Of a stretch of 64,000 nucleotides of DNA, positions 29,569-38,513 are shown piece after piece. Position numbers and translations under genes: made by a program. The first letter of the stretch is position 1. Every line of letters begins with the position of its first letter. Source of the DNA: Gimesia chilikensis (GTDB lineage Bacteria; Planctomycetota; Planctomycetia; Planctomycetales; Planctomycetaceae); NCBI RefSeq assembly GCF_008329715.1, contig NZ_VTSR01000032.1, positions 62,001 to 126,000 on the forward strand, in the 5' to 3' direction. Under the pieces are notes generated by a model. That model did not search any database. It saw nothing but the letters and a program-made list of their open reading frames with translations, and was not told where the DNA came from.

Positions 29569-32500
29569 TCAACGACTTTCGTTTTTACCTGTATGTGTAA
29601 ACGCGGCCCAGAAGAATGGATGAGCGGCTCCATACCGATCGCGGCGGGCCTGGATGCGTTTGAGTTGCGCCTGCCGGAGTGCGGTCGACTTATTCATCCC
29701 CTGGGCGAGATTGGAAAAGTATTCTTCCATTAACAGGGCTGTTTCCTGATCGGGAATACTCCAGAGTGAGGCGACGACGGATTCTGCACCGGCGAGTTGG
29801 AAAGCCTGCCGGAGTCCTGCAACACCTTCCCCCGAACGGATTTCTCCAACGCCAGTTTCGCAGGCACTGAGCACAACCAGACGCGTTCCACGCAGGTCGG
29901 TACTGATGATTTCCAGGCCGGTCAATACGCCGTCATCTTTCTGTTTTCTGAGTGCTTCCGGCCGGTTGTTGCACCCGGCCAGCATCAGGCCGCAACGGAG
30001 CAGGGGGTTAACAGCTCCCTCCTGATTGGTCGGATAGGTCTGCACCATACGCGACATCTGATTGAGGGCGGCTGTCCGCAGGGCTGCCAGGTCGGGATCA
30101 ATGGGTTCTGTCTGTTCGGTTGTCTCTTTCTTCTCCGGTGTAGATGGCTTCGTCGAAGCAGATTCTTTTTTGCTGCTATCTGCCTTCTTGAGTTTCAAGC
30201 CGGTCGCGTCCATCTGCTTCTGATAATGGTCCCGCTGCTCGGGATCGTTCAATTTATCGAAAACCTGGTAGAGGCGATAATAGGAACCGAACATCAGTTT
30301 TTTATTATCCGGCGAGATTTTTTCCCGGATTTCAACTGCGCGTTGCAGTTCGGTCGCCGCGTCCTGATAGCGTTCGCGGCGTTCCAGAAACTGACCGAGC
30401 AGACTATGGGCCAGGGCAGTCCGTTCGGATTCCGCCCCATAGACTTTTATTCGCAGGGCCAGATTGTCCCGAAAACGTTTTTCTGCTTCGGTAAACTGTT
30501 GATTTGATTCCAGTAGCCGGGCCATTTTCAGGTCGGCCACAATGGTATTGGCGTGTTCGGGACCGTATTTGTTCTTGTAATATTTGATCTGATCTTCTCT
30601 GGCTTCACAGGCGAGGGCATAGTCTCCTGATTTTTCAGCAGCGCTGATTAACAGGGAGCGGATGGTATGCACGGCTTTCTCATTGGGGCCCCGGACCCGG
30701 GCTCCCATGCGCCAGGCCTGCTCATAAGAGTTCGTTTGCGCCTGGTAGTCTTTCAGAGAACCGCAGAGGCTGGCGAGGTTTTTGAAGGCATACATGGTAT
30801 TGGTGCTGGAACCGTCGTTCAGTAATCTAAAATCCAGCTGAAATTCATAGTAGGGACGTGCCTCTTCATAACGTTTCAGGGCCCGCAAGATCCGGCCTGA
30901 AAGTCGGGCTGAGTTGAAGGTGGCAATGCCATTGAGACCCTGGATTTCGTTACAGATTTCAAAGGCCCACTGGGCGGGGACCAGGGCTTTCTGATACTCT
31001 TTGGCCTTATAGGATTTATTGGCCGCATTATAAATTCTGGCTGCATGGTAGAGTGCTTTTTTCTGTTCCAGGCTGACGGCGGCTTCATCGGGCAGGAAGA
31101 ATCCATGCGTGCTCAAGACGAGTACTTCGGGGCTGCGGATCGATTTGAAAGCGGCCTCCGTAGCCTGGGCTTCGGTCAACAGACGCGGGGGACGCGTGTA
31201 TTTGCTGATGGGGGGCGCAATTCTCAAGGCTTCCTGGGCTGTGCCGGGCAGCAGACCGACCGGTCCCAGCTGTAAGCCGGATTCTGGCTGCTCGGTCTGA
31301 CTGAGTCCGAACAGATTGTAATCCGGATTGGCAAAGATGACCGGAGCCGTCACGCCTGAGCTGGAACCCTGACGATCAGCCAGCAGTTCCCGTCCGGAGA
31401 CAACAAAGCGAAATTCGAACTGTTCGACGGCGAAACGGTCTTTCTCCAGGGGGAGAGCCGCCCAGGGAACCAGCCAGAGCGAAGCGTCAGGAGACAGAAT
31501 GACCTGCTGCACATTGGTTAAATGCGGGAGCAGAGGTTTCAGTGTCTGCTGGAACAGAGCCTGCAGCAGTTTTTGAGTCGCCGCGGTTGCTTGTGATTCC
31601 CCGGTCTGCAGGGTTTGAGCGGCCCCTTTCTGAATAGATTGCAACCCCGTCCGTAGAGTGGCTTCGATCTCCGAGGCAGAGCCCAGGTCAATAGTTTGGA
31701 TGCGCCCTTTTCCAGTGGGGGGAATGATCCAGGCGGCGTAGCGGTGCTTCTCTGCTTGAGCACCTTCTTCGTTGATCGTATAGGGAGTGATGCGCACAAA
31801 TTCCACCAGCACGGAGTCTGAGGGCAGTTGCGCCCGAATCTGTTGCAGGGTGACCCATTCACTTCGATTGAGTTCCGCATCGGCAAGGCCCAGTTGCTGG
31901 ATCAGTGTCTGTTCCTGGCGATTCAGCGCCTCCAGTCGAGCCTGTTTCTGTTGTTCGTTGAGATCGGATTTTAATGCCAGGGACGCCAGTTCGCGTCGGA
32001 TGGCAAACAGGTTTTCCGCAACCGAACGGGCGGCTCCTTTGAATTGTCGTAATAGACGCTCGTGACTGGAGAGGGTTTCCTGAACCAGGGCTTTACGGTT
32101 GAGGATTGCTTCCAGGCTTTTTTCCATCAGGTGCTCGTTATCGCGCTGCGACCACATGATGCCCAGGGCCTGTTGATACTGCCAGGCATCATAGCCGGTG
32201 AGAAAACGGAGCTGCTCCTTCTGGCTCAAGCCGGGCAGCACTTTGTCGGTGAAGCGTTTTGAGATGCGACGCTGACGGTCGAACGCGTCCGCAGCCTCAT
32301 TCCAGTTTCCGGAATGGGCTTCCACGACCGCCAGCATGCCCAGAACCTGGGCCAACTCGCGGTCATCCGAATTCTTTCTGTCTGCCGTCTGGCCCAGTTG
32401 CTGGTAAATCTTAAGAAGTTCCCGCAAGCTGCGCGCCGCCACTTCCCGGTTGCCATTCCTGTATTCCTGGGAGGCCAGCTGATACTGAAGCATTAACGTC

Positions 32501-33651
32501 TGGGGATGATGTAATCCCTGGGTGCGTTGGGATGCGGCTAATGCTTCCCGGGTGAGTTGAATCGAAGTCTGATCATCGCCGGTCAGGAGGGCGATGGCGG
32601 ACGAGGTTTTGATATACAGTGGGTGATCTTTGCTGAACTTGCGCTGCACCAGCGGCATGAGTTCTTTACTCAGTTTGATGGCCTGTTCCCATTCCCCGCT
32701 CTGTTGTAACAGCAACATCAACTCGTATTGGACTTCGATGTTGTCGGCACTTTCTCCACGGCCCGCTTTGCGATTCGTGAGGATGATTTCTTCATACAGT
32801 TTGCGGGCTCCGGAAACATCTTCCAGTACATACAACACCCCCGCCAGTTGCCGTTTGCCTGAGAGCGTGTCTTTATGTGAGGGACCAAATGCTTTCGTAC
32901 GCAGCTCAACCGATCGTTCGATCAGTATGCGTGCCTGGGTGATATCCCCCTGGCGTTCATACATGACTCCCAGGTTGGCCAGAACCGTAGTCTTGCCTTC
33001 GATATCTTCGGGGAAGTGGCGTTCGCGAAGTTTGCTGACCCGTTCCAGAGTCGTTCGTGCGTCCCGGTATTGTGCGGCCCGGAACTGAATCGCGGAGAGC
33101 ATTTCCAGGGCGCGCACCGTATCGAGATGGTCTTCCCCTTTCCAGCGTTCCAGTACGGGTAAGGTCTCTTTCAGAATGCGGATGCTTTTCAGGTACTCAC
33201 CTTTTTTATCCAGTTCAATCCCGTAGTTTGACAAAGCTGCTGCGGTGTCGGGGTGATTCGATCCGTAGACCTGCTGCAGGTTCTGCCAGACTTTCTGCTG
33301 GGCCTGATGTCTTTCAGCGGAATAGGTAGTCGATTTAATGTTCTCGATCTGCTTGAGTTGTTGAATTACTTCTTTCAGGAGTTGTTTCTGCTGATCGGTT
33401 TGTTTCGAAGTTTGATGATCGGCCAGCGGGATCCAGCCTTTTTCGTTGAACTCGGGATGTTTGACCCAGGTCCATTTTCCCTCGGTTTTGAAGGCCCAGA
33501 CTGTCTGTCCCGGTTGCAGGGCAGCGATGTTCCGGTTTTCCACCCGGAGGCTGGTGGGTTTTGTGATCTCCACCATTTGTTCGGCTGATGCAGACTGGAG
33601 CAGCAGCGTTCCAATCCAAAGCCCGAAGATTAGTCTCGAGAGCAATTTCAT
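29569..33651 (-). CDS. Secreted TPR-CHAT caspase-like protein with a TPR block inserted inside the CHAT domain
   Basis: Start set at 33651 (signal peptide MKLLSRLIFG...SASA). The 1360-residue product has an SH3-like domain (~30-80), a long array of kinesin-light-chain-type TPRs (~110-480), a helical linker and a CHAT protease domain. The CHAT motifs are LSTHGFF (His849) and LSACETG (Cys1264), followed by ASLWSIPDQ and the usual end. In most CHAT proteins the two catalytic residues are some 50-60 residues apart; here 415 residues separate them because a second TPR block and a Lys/Glu/Ser/Thr-rich linker are inserted. CHAT proteases are caspase/separase relatives. Extracytoplasmic location is predicted from the leader. 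Confidence 0.9.
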   Translation of the reverse strand: MKLLSRLIFGLWIGTLLLQSASAEQMVEITKPTSLRVENRNIAALQPGQTVWAFKTEGKWTWVKHPEFNEKGWIPLADHQTSKQTDQQKQLLKEVIQQLKQIENIKSTTYSAERHQAQQKVWQNLQQVYGSNHPDTAAALSNYGIELDKKGEYLKSIRILKETLPVLERWKGEDHLDTVRALEMLSAIQFRAAQYRDARTTLERVSKLRERHFPEDIEGKTTVLANLGVMYERQGDITQARILIERSVELRTKAFGPSHKDTLSGKRQLAGVLYVLEDVSGARKLYEEIILTNRKAGRGESADNIEVQYELMLLLQQSGEWEQAIKLSKELMPLVQRKFSKDHPLYIKTSSAIALLTGDDQTSIQLTREALAASQRTQGLHHPQTLMLQYQLASQEYRNGNREVAARSLRELLKIYQQLGQTADRKNSDDRELAQVLGMLAVVEAHSGNWNEAADAFDRQRRISKRFTDKVLPGLSQKEQLRFLTGYDAWQYQQALGIMWSQRDNEHLMEKSLEAILNRKALVQETLSSHERLLRQFKGAARSVAENLFAIRRELASLALKSDLNEQQKQARLEALNRQEQTLIQQLGLADAELNRSEWVTLQQIRAQLPSDSVLVEFVRITPYTINEEGAQAEKHRYAAWIIPPTGKGRIQTIDLGSASEIEATLRTGLQSIQKGAAQTLQTGESQATAATQKLLQALFQQTLKPLLPHLTNVQQVILSPDASLWLVPWAALPLEKDRFAVEQFEFRFVVSGRELLADRQGSSSGVTAPVIFANPDYNLFGLSQTEQPESGLQLGPVGLLPGTAQEALRIAPPISKYTRPPRLLTEAQATEAAFKSIRSPEVLVLSTHGFFLPDEAAVSLEQKKALYHAARIYNAANKSYKAKEYQKALVPAQWAFEICNEIQGLNGIATFNSARLSGRILRALKRYEEARPYYEFQLDFRLLNDGSSTNTMYAFKNLASLCGSLKDYQAQTNSYEQAWRMGARVRGPNEKAVHTIRSLLISAAEKSGDYALACEAREDQIKYYKNKYGPEHANTIVADLKMARLLESNQQFTEAEKRFRDNLALRIKVYGAESERTALAHSLLGQFLERRERYQDAATELQRAVEIREKISPDNKKLMFGSYYRLYQVFDKLNDPEQRDHYQKQMDATGLKLKKADSSKKESASTKPSTPEKKETTEQTEPIDPDLAALRTAALNQMSRMVQTYPTNQEGAVNPLLRCGLMLAGCNNRPEALRKQKDDGVLTGLEIISTDLRGTRLVVLSACETGVGEIRSGEGVAGLRQAFQLAGAESVVASLWSIPDQETALLMEEYFSNLAQGMNKSTALRQAQLKRIQARRDRYGAAHPFFWAAFTHTGKNESR

Positions 33652-33744
33652 TCGATCACCTGACTTCAATCTGGTGTAAACAGAAATGTCTGGGAAAACT
33701 GTGAACGCGATCAATGTATAACAACTGACCCGCAGGCTTAGTCG

Positions 33745-35943
33745 TTACCTGGTTTCGATACTGATTGTTTTCTTAATCAGCTGGCTGGGGTTATTTTTGA
33801 GTCGATTCTGGTCGTCTGCGAAATTGTAGAAATCGTGAACGAAGCGATCGTTGACATTCTTTCCCCGCAGCAGAACCCCGGGACTGAATTGTTGGGGGCT
33901 GGCAAAGACGGTAATGAATTCGGTACCCAGTTGCGGTTGGATTTTAATCGAACCGGTTTCCGGGAAACGATATACGCTGCCATTTTTTAAGGGCAGCACC
34001 TGTTTGGTCAAAGCGACTTTGCGACCTCGGGCGCTGGTGCCTACCAGTTCGATAAACAGATCGACGCCGGTTTGATTTTTGATGTTGATTACCATCTCGT
34101 CACCGGGTGAGAACAGATTGCTTTTCTGATTGGTGCTTACTTTCAGGTTGCGGGCCAGTCCTTCGGCTAAATGGTCCGGACGAGTCAGACCATCGACGGC
34201 AGCGATGGGAGTGCCGATACCCAGCTGGCGTACGACCCGGTCGTAATAGTCCTCCCAGGTATCGCGGCGGATCACGCCGCCGGTGGATAATCCTGCCAGT
34301 CCCAGTTGTGTGAACTGGGGAAGCTTGAATACCGCATTCAGCTGCCCCGGTTCTTTGAGGCCCAGTTCGCCAGCGGCCTGGGTAAGCGTCAGTGGGGCGT
34401 CGATGAATTTCCGGGTGGTGGCGGTTAGGGGCTCATTTTTCACGTTGCCTCCCAACGCTGCCTGCATGGCGGACTGGAAGCGAGCTTCATCCTTGTCGAG
34501 CAACTGGTCCATTTCCTGCTTGGGGATGTAGAGGCGTAGAATGTCACGCGTATTCAGGCCGGTGTTATTCGGGAGTGCCTGAAATGCAGGGCGGATGTTA
34601 TCGGAGAAAGGTTTCATTCCCCGGTCATGACAACGCATGCAGGCCAGTCCGTTGCGGACGACTTTATCTTCCGAGAATTTGTCGGTCACGATTGTAGTGG
34701 GAGCTTCCAGGATACGGTTGCCTGCGTTGTCGGTGACCAGATAGGCCTGCAGACCGTTGGGCAGATTCCAGATCATCTCGCCGCCGGCATAATGGAAATC
34801 AAGCGGGTCGGCGAACATGTTCTGTAGACCTTTGCTGGTCTCGAAATCAAAGCTTTTCCAGTAAGCACCGTCGTGGGATGGGTGCCGTTCGACAATGCGA
34901 TTGTTGCGTGAAACTCCAGAGAGCGTCATGCCCGCCCGGCTGGCGATAAAGTTCTGCAGGTTTGCTTCGCTGTCGACGCCGATCATCTGTTCGAGCTGAC
35001 TCAATTCATGCGGCAGTTCGAGAAGATCTTCATAGAGCGGCGATTGCGTGGCGACGCTGATCAACCAGTCAATGCGGACATAGGGTACCGGTCTGATCAG
35101 ACCGGCCGGCTGGAGGTAGACCTCTCGGAGTTGTTCGAACGTCTCTGCGTTTTCATAGGCGATGCCATACGGGTATTCGAGCAGGACCATGTCGAACTTG
35201 TCCACGTTGGCATTGCCGGGCAGCTTGTGAGGTGAAACGGGAGTCACGACCGATTCATGCCAGCCCAGTTTGCGAATATCTACGGCGAAGATCGTATTTG
35301 TTTCGGGATCGACCGCAATCGGTTTGACGATGTCGGGCTGCCAGGACAAGTGGTTCAACGCTTTGGTCAGGGCAAATTGCTGTTCGCGCAGTTCTTCTGC
35401 GGTCGCACCTGCGGTCAGCAGGTGGTTGCTGCTGAAGAAACGTAAAAACGGACGGTCAGAGCGGGGCGTGGCTTCCACGAATTTCAGGATCTGCTTTAAT
35501 ACAAATTCAGTGCCGATGGTATTGGCAAACGCGGGATCCTGGCTCGCTTGAGCAGGGACGGCAACATCTTCAGGAAAAGCAGGGGCTTTGGCTTCGATCC
35601 ATTTGCGGACGATTTCAATTTCTCCCGCACTGAGCGGAGGCCGCGGTGCTTCCGGCATGCGGAAGTCTTCATCATCGGAAGCGATGTAATCGTAGAGCAC
35701 GGATTCATCGACATTGCCCGGCACGACGGAGCCCGCTGCGCCGACAAACGTGCTCAGGTCGAGAATATTGATGTCTGCTTCCCGACGTGTATCTCCGTGA
35801 CATTCCAGGCAGCGTGTGCGGAAAATCTGTTTGACTTCCGCCGACAGGTTTTCTCCCTGTGCCCTGACTGTCGTCGTTAAACAGGACATAGATATGGCAA
35901 AAAGAGACAGTAATTTCCACGGGTTTGACCGGCTGCGACTCAT
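33745..35943 (-). CDS. Secreted protein with PSCyt1 heme motif, second CxxCH and DUF4384-like end
   Basis: A 732-residue protein with a signal peptide (~1-28) and GAGGTGAGG before ATG. A PSCyt1-like cytochrome domain has heme motif CLECH (45-49). The middle ~300 residues are not recognised. A second heme motif, CMRCH, lies near residue 435. The C-terminal ~130 residues (SPGDEMVINIKNQTGVDLFIELV) resemble DUF4384-type domains, which often accompany caspase-like and TPR proteins. It is the first gene of the minus-strand cluster, 93 bases before the CHAT gene. A redox-sensing or electron-transfer partner is possible. Confidence 0.8.
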   Translation of the reverse strand: MSRSRSNPWKLLSLFAISMSCLTTTVRAQGENLSAEVKQIFRTRCLECHGDTRREADINILDLSTFVGAAGSVVPGNVDESVLYDYIASDDEDFRMPEAPRPPLSAGEIEIVRKWIEAKAPAFPEDVAVPAQASQDPAFANTIGTEFVLKQILKFVEATPRSDRPFLRFFSSNHLLTAGATAEELREQQFALTKALNHLSWQPDIVKPIAVDPETNTIFAVDIRKLGWHESVVTPVSPHKLPGNANVDKFDMVLLEYPYGIAYENAETFEQLREVYLQPAGLIRPVPYVRIDWLISVATQSPLYEDLLELPHELSQLEQMIGVDSEANLQNFIASRAGMTLSGVSRNNRIVERHPSHDGAYWKSFDFETSKGLQNMFADPLDFHYAGGEMIWNLPNGLQAYLVTDNAGNRILEAPTTIVTDKFSEDKVVRNGLACMRCHDRGMKPFSDNIRPAFQALPNNTGLNTRDILRLYIPKQEMDQLLDKDEARFQSAMQAALGGNVKNEPLTATTRKFIDAPLTLTQAAGELGLKEPGQLNAVFKLPQFTQLGLAGLSTGGVIRRDTWEDYYDRVVRQLGIGTPIAAVDGLTRPDHLAEGLARNLKVSTNQKSNLFSPGDEMVINIKNQTGVDLFIELVGTSARGRKVALTKQVLPLKNGSVYRFPETGSIKIQPQLGTEFITVFASPQQFSPGVLLRGKNVNDRFVHDFYNFADDQNRLKNNPSQLIKKTISIETR

Positions 35944-36334
35944 GCCTCACCTCTCTTGAATTCTCAGGTTGTGACAGTTCAAAACGGGTAGTTATCAATG
36001 TAAACGACTGTCCGTTCAAAATCTTCCCGGGTCTTTCCATTTTTTAGAAGAATTCATCCAGTGCTGGCCAGAGGGCTCTGCCTCCATTCATTCTCCACCT
36101 GGTTTGAGAACTGAGGGGAGGGGGCCGGCACCATTATAGTGAGGGGCTTTATTTCATCCGCCTGTTGACTGTGATGCATCGAAATAACCCCTGTTTTTCA
36201 GGGGCTGGGGAAAATTTCTTTTTTGAGGAAAAACGCGGAAGAAAATCGACGCGTGCCCGTTCTCCTGTTGAAAGCCGGAACAATGCTGAGTCTGGCAGCC
36301 AACTGAATCAATTTTATTTTTGAAAGGGAGAACC
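35944..36334. other. Intergenic region between divergent clusters
   Basis: No gene seen. It contains a small hairpin (CCCCTG/CAGGGG at 36188-36204) and a T-rich stretch. It must contain promoters for the minus-strand CHAT cluster and the plus-strand small genes; none was assigned with confidence. Confidence 0.35.
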
Positions 36335-36547
36335 ATGTCTAATCTCATCACATTCGTATTGAACGTTTCCATGGTCGTCAGTGGAGTGGGAACTCAGGAA
36401 GACCTTTGTGATCTGCATCTGGATGCAGACTGCAACCCATCCGAACTTCAGATGTTGGAAAGCACCGTGAACTCAGAGGACAACATCATCCATCAGGGAG
36501 TCGATGTCGACGAAAGAATGCTGGAAAAGTACAGCAATCTCGTTTGA
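36335..36547 (+). CDS. Small acidic protein of unknown function
   Basis: A 70-residue product with a good AAGGGAG ribosome-binding site. The first ~20 residues are hydrophobic (LITFVLNVSMVVSGVG); the rest is acidic and contains two Cys (DLCDLHLDADC). A short secreted or membrane-attached peptide is possible. No relative recognised. It is followed 62 bases later by another small secreted protein gene. Confidence 0.5.
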   Translation: MSNLITFVLNVSMVVSGVGTQEDLCDLHLDADCNPSELQMLESTVNSEDNIIHQGVDVDERMLEKYSNLV

Positions 36548-36609
36548 GTCCCGCAAAGACCATTCAGCTCACGAACTTAAAACCACCAACGAAAACAGGA
36601 GCCATTGTT

Positions 36610-36879
36610 ATGTTTAATATGAAACTTCTCAAAACCGCTTTACTCTGTACCGCTTGCCTGGTACCGCTTTCAGCCGGGCAGGTTGCCCAAGCCCGTTCCT
36701 ACGCGCAACCACCGGTGCGGTGCGTGATGAAGCCGGTTGTGACCTACCAGTTTCAGAAGCGACGTTTTACTCATTTTGTCACCCGCTACGACAACTTTGG
36801 CAGACCGTATCGGGTCAGGCAGGTCTGTTACAAAACCGTCCGCGTTCCCGTGACGACCTGGGTTCGCGTGTGTTACTAG
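36610..36879 (+). CDS. Small secreted Arg/Val/Tyr-rich protein
   Basis: An 89-residue product with AGGAG upstream of ATG 36610. A clear signal peptide (MKLLKTALLCTACLVPLSAG) ends near residue 28. The mature part is basic and rich in Val, Arg, Tyr and Phe with three Cys (VRCVMKP, QVCYKTV, WVRVCY), a pattern seen in short planctomycete secreted proteins with repeated V-x-R-x-V elements. Function unknown. The sigma-factor gene follows after 110 bases. Confidence 0.65.
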   Translation: MFNMKLLKTALLCTACLVPLSAGQVAQARSYAQPPVRCVMKPVVTYQFQKRRFTHFVTRYDNFGRPYRVRQVCYKTVRVPVTTWVRVCY

Positions 36880-36989
36880 ACTCTCGTCTGTCCCGGGGAT
36901 GTCTGTACCCATTGCCAGAGACATCCCTTTACCAGGGAAGCGGGCGGAATCTGCTTGAGATCCAGATCGTTCCCGGCTATCGTAGGGGA

Positions 36990-37577
36990 ATGTCCACATG
37001 CGAAAACCTCGAATCCCGATCAGATGAAAAACTGGCGGACCTGATCAAAGGTCAGGGAGAGACGTTTGCGCAGAAACAGGAAGCAGAGGCCGCGTTTAAT
37101 CTGTTGTATGAGCGGCACGCTACTGTGCTGCTGGGATTCCTGAAGGTACGCTGCAGTTCGCATGTCGTCGCAGGGGACATTGCCCAGGAGACCTGGTTAC
37201 GGGCCTGGCAGAAAATACCGGAGTACTTTGACGGCTCCCATTTCCGTGGCTGGTTATTTCAGATTGCGAAGAATCTGTTGCTGGACGAATTTCGAAAAAA
37301 GAAGATGACCTCACTTTCTGAGGGAATGGATGCGCCTGATATGCAGGATGCCGCTCAGGCCTTCATCAATCAGGAAGAGAAGCAGCAGTTGCAGGATTGT
37401 CTGAGTCAACTGGATGACTCCCGGCAGCAGATTGTTCAATTGCGGCTGTCAGGGCAGAGTCATCGCGAAATCAGCGATCAATTGCAGATCGACTACACGA
37501 CGGTTCAAACCCGTTTCCATCGAGCCAAACAGTTCCTGGAAGAGTGCGTCCAGTCGACACGGAAGGAGACTGCCTGA
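36990..37577 (+). CDS. ECF sigma factor
   Basis: A 195-residue sigma-70 family protein. Region 2 contains VVAGDIAQETWLRAWQKIP and FRGWLFQIAKNLLLDEFRKK (residues ~55-105). Region 4 contains LSGQSHREISDQLQIDYTTV (~148-167). The frame stays open upstream to 36654, overlapping the small secreted gene in another phase, so the ATG at 36990 is preferred even though its purine-rich site (TAGGGGA) is unusually close. The stop overlaps the start of the next gene (TGATG), indicating coupling to a membrane regulator. Confidence 0.88.
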   Translation: MSTCENLESRSDEKLADLIKGQGETFAQKQEAEAAFNLLYERHATVLLGFLKVRCSSHVVAGDIAQETWLRAWQKIPEYFDGSHFRGWLFQIAKNLLLDEFRKKKMTSLSEGMDAPDMQDAAQAFINQEEKQQLQDCLSQLDDSRQQIVQLRLSGQSHREISDQLQIDYTTVQTRFHRAKQFLEECVQSTRKETA

Positions 37578-38455
37578 TGCTGACCGCTTTCAATTTACCT
37601 GAGGAAACGGATGAGCTGCGAGCCTGGCTCGATGACGTACTGCTTCAGCCGGAGCTGATGTCGGTTGTTTCTCAATTAGCGGCCGTGCATGCAGAAGAGA
37701 ACGGCGCGCAGCCGACCCTGGATGACGTTTTACAGGATCAGCGGGAGTCCGTGTTAGAACAGGGCTGTCAGGTGCTGTCGCCACTTCAGATACAGCAGTT
37801 GTTAACCCATCCGGAGCTGCTGCTCGAACTGCAGGAGCAACTCTTTCTGGAAGGAGGGGATTTCTGGCAGGAGCGGATAGCAGCGCTGACGGATGAGACG
37901 GAAGTCTCTCGCGGGCAGGACTGGCTGAAGCAGCAGATCGCAGAACCGCCTGCGACAGAGATCCATAATGTAACAACCGCGCCTGCGTTCCAGACCGTCT
38001 CCTATCGCAAAATTGGAATCATTGGTTTCGTCTCAGCGGCTTTGGTACTGGTGGCTCTGTTTCTGAATCAGGAGCCGGCTGCTCCCCAGGGCTGGGGCTG
38101 GAATCGACCGGGGGCATTGACGGCGGATGTGCCTGCGGCTGAATATCTCAATCAACTGGCCGATTCCGCGGAAGAGTGGTTTAACAAGCCGACGGAGACT
38201 AAAGCGGCTCTGGAAACACGCTTGAAACAGTTCCGTGCTGGTTGTGAAACTTTGATTAATGCACCGCATCCGCAGTTATCGCAGGACGATCGAACCTGGC
38301 TGGTTGAACGCTGCCAGGCATGGGCCGGAAAACTGGATGAACAGATCGCCGCGTTGAACGAGGGGGCCGATCTGCAATCTGCCGATGAGGCGGCTGATGC
38401 CCTGATCCGCAAACTGGTCAAAGCCCTGCGCACGCGTGCGAATACCGCCGGCTGA
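37577..38455 (+). CDS. Single-pass membrane protein, likely regulator of the sigma factor
   Basis: Starts at the ATG in the TGATG overlap, with GGAAGGAGA 8-16 bases upstream. The 292-residue protein has a long acidic, Gln/Leu-rich cytoplasmic part (~1-150), one membrane helix (~155-173, GIIGFVSAALVLVALFL) and a helical extracytoplasmic end (~190-292). The topology fits a trans-membrane anti-sigma or co-regulator, but no zinc-binding anti-sigma motif is visible. The pairing with the sigma factor is the main evidence. Confidence 0.7.
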   Translation: MLTAFNLPEETDELRAWLDDVLLQPELMSVVSQLAAVHAEENGAQPTLDDVLQDQRESVLEQGCQVLSPLQIQQLLTHPELLLELQEQLFLEGGDFWQERIAALTDETEVSRGQDWLKQQIAEPPATEIHNVTTAPAFQTVSYRKIGIIGFVSAALVLVALFLNQEPAAPQGWGWNRPGALTADVPAAEYLNQLADSAEEWFNKPTETKAALETRLKQFRAGCETLINAPHPQLSQDDRTWLVERCQAWAGKLDEQIAALNEGADLQSADEAADALIRKLVKALRTRANTAG

Positions 38456-38513
38456 TGTCCATCGTCTTCAATGATTGCCTTGGTTCCCAGGAATACGAGA
38501 AAGGTCCCCTGAA

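Noticed and set aside
36654..36989. Upstream extension of the sigma factor to a 307-residue protein
   Set aside because: It would overlap the secreted small gene in another phase, and the added residues do not resemble sigma factors.
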